Below are positions 5,897 to 12,124 of a stretch of 12,124 nt of DNA, in pieces (within the stretch, counting starts at the first letter, position 1; each line of letters starts with the position of its first letter). The notes beneath the pieces were generated by a model, which was not told the DNA's origin, searched no databases, and was given only the letters and a program-made list of their open reading frames with translations. A program made the translations under genes and the position numbers. Source of the DNA: Methanobacterium sp. (GTDB taxonomy: Archaea > Methanobacteriota > Methanobacteria > Methanobacteriales > Methanobacteriaceae); contig JAJRAE010000031.1 of NCBI GenBank assembly GCA_028682985.1, positions 1-12,124 of the forward strand. Direction: 5' to 3'.

Positions 5897-7810
5897 TTAA
5901 CTGAATTTCTCAAGCATCTCCCCATAGATCTCCTTAAGTCTGCCGTCTGATTTTTCATACATCCGGCGCAGAATCAGTTCAGGGGTACTTTTGGCAAAAT
6001 AGTTAATGCGCGGTGTGCGGTCAACTATTAAATTATAGTCTCGGTCCAGGCCCTGGGCTTCAATACCATCCACCCGTACGTCGCTGTATTTCAGTATCTC
6101 CCGAGCCATATGGGTCACAATTACAGCGTAAGAATCTGAATCCCTTATGTAATCAAGAAAACTGGCTATTATCTTCACTGCTGCTTCTAGTTCGGTTATG
6201 GCTTCTAATTCATCCAGCAGGATCAGCTTATGGCTATCTCTGGTTACGATGGGCATGAAGGTATTAAGGAACGATTCAAAGGCCCCGGCATCCATAGCCC
6301 TCTTTTTGCTGAAGAAATATAGCTCATCTGTAACCTGCACCTGCGCTTCCTGGGCGCATACCGGCAGCCCCATATGGGTCATTATAACTATCTGGGCCAG
6401 GGTTTCCAGCAGGGTGGTTTTACCCCCGCTATTAGCACCGGTAAGCAGCACAACATTATCCGGCGTTTTAAGGTCGTAATCGATCTTTTGAATCTTCTCT
6501 TTCAAAGCCAGATTCAGGTGTATTCCGCCCTGAAAACTGTATCCGTCCCCCATCTGCGGGGGTTGTAGGTCATAATAATGGGCGAAACATCCCAGTGCAA
6601 ACTCGTAATCGAACTGGTATATCTCCCTTATTTCCTCCTCCACATCTTTTTTGAGTTCAGAAAGACGGATTGCAGCTTTAACTTTCTCTTCAAATTCAGC
6701 CACATTCCTTTTAGCTATCTCCTGTCTTTTAACACGTTCCAGCTCTTCTTCATCCACCTCTATAGGATACTTCTGAATAAAGGGATCAAACGAACACCCA
6801 GTTTTATTCTTTATTTCTTGACGTGCTTCTTTTATTACTTCATCAAATATTTTCTGCAACTTACCCGGCATGGCACTGTTTAGAAGATCCAGTATTTCTT
6901 CACCCTGTAGATCAACCTGTTTAATTGCTTCTTTAAGCTTCTCATCGCCCCTTTTCCTGGCTTCATCAACTATTTGGTTAAAGACATCCTCATCAAAACA
7001 AGCAGAGCTCGGTAAATCTAAAACATCCAGTACATCTTTAATAACAGTATCTCTACCTAATATTTTCTTAATTTTATATATATTCAGCAGTAAAGAATAG
7101 TTTTCCTTGAAGAATGATAGAACAGTGTCTGGTACTATTTCATAATATGGGGAACTGTTATTTACCATCGCCACATGGGCGGCATCACCCAGATCAATCA
7201 GCCCATCACTGTAGAGGTAGATTATGAATTCATAATCCTCCAGGTTGCTTAGCTCATCACTGCTGATGATGGGGTGATAGCTGTTAAGCTTCTGCTCAAT
7301 AAGGCGGTGGTAATCTTCTTTATTCTCGATTAAAATAGCCTGTGATGGATTATATTTGGGTTTAGGATGGATGGTTGAGCCTATTTTTCTAAGCAATCCT
7401 CTGATTTCTTTTATGGGAAGATTTTCCAGCGAGTTCTTCATATCCATTACAAAGTCCACGCTCATTTTTAGGGATTCTTCATCCTGCCCAGGATTCAGGA
7501 GCTGTATCCTGTTTTTACCATACTGAGTGCTGGTAAATTGTAGTATCTTATCCAGAATATCCTGGTATATAGAAAAACAGGTGTCGGTTTTTAGAAATTC
7601 CAGGGAAGGATTTCCCAAAACAGTATTAACCATCTCCACTGCTTTACGCTGGCTTACACCGTCAATTTCTGCAATACGGTCTACTTCAAAGTTTTGAACT
7701 ACCCTTAGAAATTCTTCCTCACCACCAAAGCTGGTCATGATCTTTTGGTAGAGACGTTCACCTACGCCCTTTATTTCCCTGATGTCCCCTATATTTTCGC
7801 TGTTAACCAT
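5897..7810 (-). CDS. HhH-MutS family ATPase (MutS5-like), no mismatch-recognition domain
   Basis: A 637-residue DNA-binding ATPase. N-terminus (about 5-66): two helix-hairpin-helix motifs (I-K-G-V-G, I-D-G-V-S) that bind DNA non-specifically. Middle (about 80-440): mostly helical, rich in charged coiled-coil stretches (about 280-400), like the MutS lever/clamp. C-terminus: MutS ATPase with Walker A GANSGGKTT (458-466), a D-A-G-A-F-E-S-F signature region (507-514), Walker B L-I-L-L-D-E-L (529-535; D533, E534) and H567 in V-T-H. There is no N-terminal mismatch-recognition domain (no GxFYE motif) and no Smr nuclease domain, which fits archaeal MutS-like lineages outside classical repair (MutS5-type). 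All ATPase residues look intact. A good AAGGAG SD lies before the ATG. The HEAT/TPR gene is 69 bp upstream on the same strand. It may act on branched DNA or recombination structures (inference). Confidence 0.85.
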   Translation of the reverse strand: MVNSENIGDIREIKGVGERLYQKIMTSFGGEEEFLRVVQNFEVDRIAEIDGVSQRKAVEMVNTVLGNPSLEFLKTDTCFSIYQDILDKILQFTSTQYGKNRIQLLNPGQDEESLKMSVDFVMDMKNSLENLPIKEIRGLLRKIGSTIHPKPKYNPSQAILIENKEDYHRLIEQKLNSYHPIISSDELSNLEDYEFIIYLYSDGLIDLGDAAHVAMVNNSSPYYEIVPDTVLSFFKENYSLLLNIYKIKKILGRDTVIKDVLDVLDLPSSACFDEDVFNQIVDEARKRGDEKLKEAIKQVDLQGEEILDLLNSAMPGKLQKIFDEVIKEARQEIKNKTGCSFDPFIQKYPIEVDEEELERVKRQEIAKRNVAEFEEKVKAAIRLSELKKDVEEEIREIYQFDYEFALGCFAHYYDLQPPQMGDGYSFQGGIHLNLALKEKIQKIDYDLKTPDNVVLLTGANSGGKTTLLETLAQIVIMTHMGLPVCAQEAQVQVTDELYFFSKKRAMDAGAFESFLNTFMPIVTRDSHKLILLDELEAITELEAAVKIIASFLDYIRDSDSYAVIVTHMAREILKYSDVRVDGIEAQGLDRDYNLIVDRTPRINYFAKSTPELILRRMYEKSDGRLKEIYGEMLEKFS

Positions 7811-7879
7811 TCATAACTCCTTAAAAAAAGACTGATTAATTTTATAGTATCGATAATTAAAATCTTAAATAATTAAAAT
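7811..7879 (-). other. Gap between HEAT/TPR and MutS-like genes: TATA-like and T7 elements
   Basis: On the minus strand this 69-bp gap holds a TATA-like ATAAAA motif (about 7840-7846), a T7 run (7823-7829) and the AAGGAG SD of the MutS-like gene (about 7817-7822). The T run could end some HEAT/TPR transcripts and the TATA-like motif could start new ones, but the predicted start falls almost on the SD. Read-through as a two-gene operon is equally possible. Confidence 0.3.
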
Positions 7880-10135
7880 TTACTGCCGTAATAATTTTAG
7901 AAATTTATCCACCATAACCGCATCTTCTGTTTCTAAAGCCAATTCATCACTGGAAACTGTTTTTAAGTATTTTTCAAACATTTCCAGATAATAGGGATTT
8001 TTGTGCAGGAATTTCCTGGTGTAAGAGCTTATCTCAGCCAAATTTCCGGGCTGTATATGTAAGGCTTTCTCATAACATAGTTTAGCTTCTTCTACCTGGC
8101 CCATTTCAAAGAGAATCATTCCGATATCCAGCCAAACCTCACCAAATTCCGGATCAAGATTCAACACTTGATAAAAACAATTAGCCGCCTTCGGGGGTCT
8201 TCCCATGGCCAGGAAAATCAGTCCTTTATTTTTCCATGCAGTGATATATTCGGGGTAGGTAGAGAGTGCTTTATCATAATAGTTTAATGCTTCATCAGTC
8301 TTTCCCAGATCATAGAAAAGATTTCCCAGATTGGATAGTATCTGAGAGTTTTTAAGGGCGCGGTCTTTAGCTACGCCGGATTCTATTACAGGTAAAGATT
8401 CGTAAGGGGAATCCTCATCATGGAATAGTCTTTTTTCAAACTCCTCAACCTCTTTCTTCTCACGAACTTCTTCTAACTCTTTTTCCAGATTAATGGAGGA
8501 TATTTTCTGCTTCTGCATTAGTTTCCTTAGATTACCAATACTGCTGCTGGTATTCTGGGGGTAATTTTTAATGTATTGTTCCAGATAATTCTGTTTGGAG
8601 GTGGGTTGATTTTCCATTATTTTTTCTTCAAATTCCTGATATTCCTGGCTTTTAATTTCCTCCTGAATAAGCCATAACAGCTCTTCATCCTGGAAGGATA
8701 GGTTTTTAGTCTCCAGCAATTTTTTTAACTTCTCCAGATCCTGGATCTGATAGTCATACTTCGCGGTGTGGACAAAGCTTTCAATTAGATGGTAATTACT
8801 GGTGGAGATGAGTTTATCCCTTTTCTCGATTAACTCTTTTTTGATAAACTTTAACAATATGGATGGTGAACCTTTGCCAGTGGCAGAGCCTTCAATGGAG
8901 GGTTGTAGTAGTTTATTTTCAAATTCCTTCATCTCCTTTTTTTGGCGGATTTCTAATACTTCTGCTTTCAAATTTTGCACTGGTTTATTATGGATTTTCA
9001 GTAACTTTTCCAGGTACTGCAGAGTTTCAGGAGTATCTGAAGTGTAGTTCTGGGCGTAGATCTCCAGAAATTTCATCTTATTAGTGGGTTTATATTCCAT
9101 AATCTTTTCTTCAAATTCCCGGTACTCCTGGTTTTTTATTTCTATTTGAATAATTTCCTGTAGTTCCATCTCTTCAATATTCACGCCTTTATATTCCAGT
9201 AGTTTCCTTAGATTAGACAGGTCAGAAATCTGATAGCTGTAACCGGTTTTCTGTATCATATTCTCCTGATAGTCATAGCGAGATTTATCAATGAATCTCT
9301 CAATATAGTGGTAATAACCTTTATTTTTAAGCTCATCCTGTTTTAACTGCACATCCCCATCACTGGAGGTACTAATATCACTAACAATCGCTTCATCTTC
9401 TTCAGGAACTGTTTTTGTTGTATCTATTTCAGTGGTGATTATTTGTTTTTCATCTGGAAGCTGAATATTCTGGATGGCTTCTGCTTTCACCCGGGAATCA
9501 GTGTTTTCCAGGTTTTTAAGGTATGGTTTGATTGTTATTCTACCTAGAGCGGTTATTGATTCTTCTCTCACCCCAGGGTCCTGATCCTGCAGTGTTTCAG
9601 TTAGTGATTCAGTAGCTCTGGGGTCGGCTATCATTCCCAGTGCATGTACCGCTCTCCATCTGATTGTAATGTGCGGACTTTTAAGAGATTTTAATAACGG
9701 TTCAATGGCTTCAGATGTTCCAATTTTGCCCAGTGCAGTAATTACTTCTTCCCTAACCCCGGTGTCCTGATCCTGAAGAGTTTGGGTCAGAGGCTTCACC
9801 GCTTCTGGGCTGCCGATATTGCCCAGTGCCTGAGCTGCTCTCCATCTTACAGATATTTGAGGATCGCTCAGGGCTTTTATAAGGGTGTTTGTGGCCTGTT
9901 TATTACCTATTTTGCCCAGTGCAGTTATTGTTTCTTCTCTAACACCCTGATGGGGGTCTTCCAGGGCATTGGTTAGTGATTCGGTAGCTTCAACTGCACC
10001 TAAATTTCCAAGTGCCCGGGCTGATTCCTTACGGATGATCTCATCATCATCTTTCAGTGCAAGAATCAATCCATTTATATCCCTTTTTTCTTCCATTTTA
10101 TCTATTCTACTTTTCAGTAGATCAAAAACCCTCAT
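7880..10135 (-). CDS. HEAT-repeat / novel four-copy repeat / TPR scaffold protein
   Basis: A 751-residue soluble protein without catalytic motifs, numbered from the ATG at 10135. Residues about 28-227: six or seven 31-residue HEAT repeats of the PBS-lyase type (DPxxxVRxxAxxALGxIG), alternating between two forms. About 230-270: acidic Ser/Thr/Asp/Glu-rich linker. 275-346, 351-410, 448-507 and 512-571: four copies of a ~60-residue, mostly helical repeat that I do not recognise, each ending E-F-E-x-K/R-hydrophobic. About 598-699: three TPRs (e.g. A-L-N-Y-Y-D-K-A-L, A-K-L-C-Y-E-K-A-L). All parts suggest protein-protein scaffolding. An in-frame TTG at 10144 could start it, but GGGGAT lies too close to that codon; ATG at 10135 is more likely. 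Its promoter is at 10219-10230 and the MutS-like gene follows. Partner and role unknown. Confidence 0.85.
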   Translation of the reverse strand: MRVFDLLKSRIDKMEEKRDINGLILALKDDDEIIRKESARALGNLGAVEATESLTNALEDPHQGVREETITALGKIGNKQATNTLIKALSDPQISVRWRAAQALGNIGSPEAVKPLTQTLQDQDTGVREEVITALGKIGTSEAIEPLLKSLKSPHITIRWRAVHALGMIADPRATESLTETLQDQDPGVREESITALGRITIKPYLKNLENTDSRVKAEAIQNIQLPDEKQIITTEIDTTKTVPEEDEAIVSDISTSSDGDVQLKQDELKNKGYYHYIERFIDKSRYDYQENMIQKTGYSYQISDLSNLRKLLEYKGVNIEEMELQEIIQIEIKNQEYREFEEKIMEYKPTNKMKFLEIYAQNYTSDTPETLQYLEKLLKIHNKPVQNLKAEVLEIRQKKEMKEFENKLLQPSIEGSATGKGSPSILLKFIKKELIEKRDKLISTSNYHLIESFVHTAKYDYQIQDLEKLKKLLETKNLSFQDEELLWLIQEEIKSQEYQEFEEKIMENQPTSKQNYLEQYIKNYPQNTSSSIGNLRKLMQKQKISSINLEKELEEVREKKEVEEFEKRLFHDEDSPYESLPVIESGVAKDRALKNSQILSNLGNLFYDLGKTDEALNYYDKALSTYPEYITAWKNKGLIFLAMGRPPKAANCFYQVLNLDPEFGEVWLDIGMILFEMGQVEEAKLCYEKALHIQPGNLAEISSYTRKFLHKNPYYLEMFEKYLKTVSSDELALETEDAVMVDKFLKLLRQ
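8423..9313 (-). repeat. Four tandem copies of a ~60-residue coding repeat (R1-R4)
   Basis: Copies lie at 9313-9098 (R1, 72 residues), 9085-8906 (R2, 60), 8794-8615 (R3, 60) and 8602-8423 (R4, 60). Each has an aromatic N-terminal helix, a L-xx-L-xKL(L/M) core (LSNLRKLL, LQYLEKLL, LEKLKKLL, IGNLRKLM), an E-rich helix and the end E-F-E-(E/N/K)-(K/R)-(I/L)-(M/L/F). R1 holds a 12-residue insert. R1-R2 and R3-R4 are each joined by four residues ending in Pro (EYKP, ENQP) followed by T-N-K or T-S-K, so a two-repeat unit was duplicated. DNA similarity is still visible near 9100 and 8617. Confidence 0.75.
9455..10054 (-). repeat. HEAT-repeat array with a 62-residue (186-bp) higher-order period
   Basis: Six full 31-residue HEAT units plus a worn last one. 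Even units read GVREE-x-ITALG(K/R)I; units 3 and 5 read (V/I)RWRA-xx-ALGxI. The pair therefore repeats every 62 residues. In DNA, the plus-strand string CTGATCCTG recurs at 9581 and 9767, exactly 186 bp apart, showing recent pairwise duplication. Confidence 0.8.
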
Positions 10136-10169
10136 CTTAACCAAATCCCCTAAATTAGCTATCCTATTT

Positions 10170-10209
10170 AATTAGAATTTTCACCTATGGATATTTACGT
10201 ATTCTAATT
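10170..10209. promoter_or_regulatory. Perfect 9-bp inverted repeat around the HEAT/TPR start site
   Basis: AATTAGAAT (10170-10178) and ATTCTAATT (10201-10209) are exact reverse complements with a 22-bp spacer. A related pair, CTAAATTAG (10150-10158) and CTAATTTAG (10204-10212), overlaps it. The predicted transcription start (near 10199) falls next to the right half-site. The position fits a repressor operator; the low base complexity argues for caution. Confidence 0.35.
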
Positions 10210-10218
10210 TAGTGAGAC

Positions 10219-10230
10219 TTTTTATAAATA
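10219..10230 (-). promoter_or_regulatory. Putative TATA box of the HEAT/TPR gene
   Basis: The minus strand reads TATTTATAAAAA, a good archaeal TATA element. A start near 10199 would leave a leader of about 64 nt. It lies directly after an oligo-T stretch that could end the U32 transcript. Confidence 0.5.
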
Positions 10231-10235
10231 TATGT

Positions 10236-10241
10236 AAAAAA
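10236..10241 (-). terminator. Oligo-T run after the U32 gene
   Basis: T6 on the minus strand about 45 bp after the U32 stop codon, with a weak ATCAT/ATGAT inverted repeat before it (about 10250-10270). Possible U-tract terminator abutting the next promoter; low certainty. Confidence 0.25.
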
Positions 10242-10285
10242 TTTTGGTATCATAATCTAAAGATGATTTTAATAAATAGAATCAA

Positions 10286-12124
10286 TCAGCTGTTTTGGTT
10301 TCTATCTAAAAAATTTCCGGTAGTTATTCCGCCCTGGCTTATTTTCTTAATCTTAATTTTTATTTTATTTAACTTCACCAGATTTACCTGTGATTTTTCT
10401 CTAAATTGCAGGCCTTCCTGGTAGTAATTCACCATTTTTGTAGCGTAGTGGTATGTCCTGTTCCTAGCGTCAATAATCAGGCCATCCAATCCTATATGAT
10501 ATAGTTCTGGGATGTGATCTATCAAACATTGCTCCACAGAATTTAAAATATGACTTCGGCCCTCTTCATCAATAAGCAGGGGAAAAACTCTTTTTTTAGC
10601 GTCTTGCAAACCCCAATGGAACTTTTTATCCCTGGATAATCGATTTTCCCGCCCTATCAATCGGTCTGCCTGTTTGGGTAAACTGACAGCTTGGTTAAGC
10701 AGGCAATTTTCAGATACCATGGATTCTAGATTTCCCTGAACCACCAGATCAAAAGGTACTTCCATTTTATATTTCCGGGATAAGATGAGGATCAGCTCCT
10801 TTTTGCTTAATTCACTGGAAAGGGTTAATCGGCTGAATCTTTTGGAAAAATAATCTACAGATAGGTGATTGGTGATATTTAGGGATTCGGAGCCGGAAAT
10901 CTTTAGAGAATTATGAAGATTTTTAAATGCTTGAAATGCACCCATACTGCCCACCATAATTTCAGAAAGACCTTCACTTTCAAGTCGGCTGGCCAGGACG
11001 GGTAAATACTTCAAATAGGTATTATTGGTAATGGACGGCCATTTCCAGATTAACTGGGCTTTGGTACTGCATATGTCCAGGGCATCCCTTAATATTGATT
11101 CAATATTTTGAAGATATTCCTGTAAATTATGAACTGCACAGGGATTTTCTAAATAAACATCTTCCCATAAATATGGTTCCAGGTATATTCTCTTACATCC
11201 TGCCTTAAGGGCCCCGCTAACACCATCTAGGCTGCTGGTGTATAAGCTAAGGTTTGGGATGTTTTTTTCTGCCTTTTCCCTCGTTATTCCTGTAGATGGC
11301 TTTAATTGGGGTTGGATTTCTTCCAATCTTTGTTGGGCCTGTTTTATTAAATCCTCTGATGGCTTAAAACTTTTGATTAACTCTTCCTGACTTATATTTA
11401 AAAATTCACGTCTTAATTTATTCAAACGACTTATCGGGGTAAATAGATCACCGGGGTAATCCAGTTTAACTTCATCAACTTGAAATGGAGTCCCTCCTGC
11501 CTTTCTAAGCTGTTTTATGATGTTCTGTTTAGTAATGGGGTTTTTCAGAGCGGTTTCCATTTTAAAATCAGCAGTATATTCAGCACTCAATATTTTACCG
11601 TCTTTACCAGGAAACTCACCCTTTAAAATTGGGGTGTTTTTTATATCCAGCTCCATAGTCATGGATAGAGGTATATGCTGGCCTATTTTATCTTCCTGGA
11701 TTAATCCTTTGGCCTCGCGCAGTAGGGAGATATCCCGGGTTAAATACACCATCATCCCTTTTTTTAGGTTTTCATCAGGGTTTATAATAATTTTATGGGT
11801 ATCCTTATAATCTGGCCGGCTATCCAGTGACGTACCATACTTTTCTCGGTCATTGGAGACGAATAATATGCCATCTCCTTTATCAAGCAGGTAGTCCGGC
11901 AATTTCTTATCTAACTGAATTAAAAATTTCCTGCCTTTTTTTCCTGATACCTGTCCTATGTAGAGCCCCCGGTTACCAGGTGCTTCACAACCCATTACTG
12001 ATTTTTTTCTTTCCTCCAGCAGGTGGCCGCTGGTAAATCCTCTGTTAAAAGCTAATTTAAGACGTGAAATTTCTGTTTCTTCTGGTTTCCATCTATCTTT
12101 CCTTATTTTATCAAGGGCCTTTCG
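10286..12124 (-). CDS. U32 family peptidase with DUF3656, C-terminal part (cut by window edge)
   Basis: The frame is open from the right edge to a TGA at 10288-10286, 612 visible codons. A Met at 11995 is internal: the 43 codons before it continue the same protein and contain L-K-L-A-F-N-R-G-F-T-S-G-H, a conserved U32 stretch, followed by M-G-C-E-A-P-G-N-R-G. Next comes a beta-rich domain, then DUF3656 (about 11550-11380; N-P-I-T-K...L-R-K-A-G-G-T-P-F), then a second, U32-like barrel half with the recognisable V-V-Q-G-N-L-E-S-M-V-S-x-x-C (around 10720-10760) and F-P-L-L-I-D-E-E-G-R-S-H-I-L-N-S. The N-terminal catalytic/cysteine-cluster region is outside the window. Relatives include collagenase-like peptidases and the 23S rRNA hydroxylation factor RlhA, so an RNA-modification role is as likely as proteolysis. 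The C-terminus ends in a Lys/Ile-rich tail (about 10387-10289) that the family does not need. Confidence 0.85.
   Translation of the reverse strand, partial: RKALDKIRKDRWKPEETEISRLKLAFNRGFTSGHLLEERKKSVMGCEAPGNRGLYIGQVSGKKGRKFLIQLDKKLPDYLLDKGDGILFVSNDREKYGTSLDSRPDYKDTHKIIINPDENLKKGMMVYLTRDISLLREAKGLIQEDKIGQHIPLSMTMELDIKNTPILKGEFPGKDGKILSAEYTADFKMETALKNPITKQNIIKQLRKAGGTPFQVDEVKLDYPGDLFTPISRLNKLRREFLNISQEELIKSFKPSEDLIKQAQQRLEEIQPQLKPSTGITREKAEKNIPNLSLYTSSLDGVSGALKAGCKRIYLEPYLWEDVYLENPCAVHNLQEYLQNIESILRDALDICSTKAQLIWKWPSITNNTYLKYLPVLASRLESEGLSEIMVGSMGAFQAFKNLHNSLKISGSESLNITNHLSVDYFSKRFSRLTLSSELSKKELILILSRKYKMEVPFDLVVQGNLESMVSENCLLNQAVSLPKQADRLIGRENRLSRDKKFHWGLQDAKKRVFPLLIDEEGRSHILNSVEQCLIDHIPELYHIGLDGLIIDARNRTYHYATKMVNYYQEGLQFREKSQVNLVKLNKIKIKIKKISQGGITTGNFLDRNQNS

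Noticed and set aside
6013..7100. Several plus-strand open frames opposite the MutS-like gene
   Set aside because: They overlap one another and the conserved ATPase coding strand, have no recognisable domains, and look like antisense shadows.
11996..12124. Treating the ATG at 11995 as the start of the U32 gene
   Set aside because: The 43 upstream codons are open and encode a conserved U32 stretch (LAFNRGF), so the Met is internal and the gene is cut by the window edge.
1..12124. CRISPR array, tRNA, rRNA, transposase, integrase or toxin-antitoxin pair
   Set aside because: No spaced direct repeats, cloverleaf patterns, conserved RNA strings, terminal inverted repeats or matching protein motifs were seen on either strand.

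Overview
The window looks like chromosomal DNA of a methanogenic archaeon, most likely a Methanobacterium-type member of the Methanobacteriales. Sequence support: an HMf-like archaeal histone, archaeal TATA boxes (TTTATATA type) upstream of genes, purine-rich Shine-Dalgarno (SD) sites, moderately AT-rich DNA, and a gene set typical of methanogens (GT20 trehalose-6-phosphate synthase, DUF429, short MgtE, HhH-MutS ATPase, U32/DUF3656 peptidase). The genus is an inference; no rRNA is present. There are no tRNA or rRNA genes, CRISPR arrays, insertion sequences or integrases.

Layout. (1) 1-399, minus: 5' part of an M23/LytM-like metallopeptidase that runs off the left edge; it was found by direct translation. 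(2) 400-501: divergent promoter region with a near-palindromic TATA box. (3) 502-723, plus: histone-fold protein with a TTG start and an aberrant C-terminus. (4) 846-5172, minus: four genes, transcribed mgtE-like, DUF429, GalT-like, otsA, with gaps of 15, 70 and 30 bp; probably one transcription unit with a possible control element before the GalT-like gene. (5) 5301-5846, plus: a small protein whose first half resembles the Trypco2 effector-associated domain and whose second half may be a degenerate copy. (6) 5897-7810, minus: MutS-family ATPase with N-terminal helix-hairpin-helix (HhH) motifs and no mismatch-recognition domain. (7) 7880-10135, minus: large scaffold-like protein made of HEAT repeats, four copies of an unrecognised ~60-residue repeat, and three TPRs. 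(8) 10286-12124, minus: C-terminal part of a U32 peptidase that runs off the right edge.

How the genes may work together. The mgtE-otsA group combines Mg2+ transport with sugar-nucleotide chemistry; the GalT-like enzyme could make or remodel the NDP-glucose that OtsA uses, but no trehalose-6-phosphate phosphatase is visible. The HEAT/repeat/TPR gene lies immediately upstream of the MutS-like gene on the same strand, which suggests, but does not prove, a scaffold-ATPase pair. The best candidates for undescribed biology are the four-copy repeat module (8423-9313) and the Trypco2-like protein (5301-5846). No complete, recognisable defence system was found.
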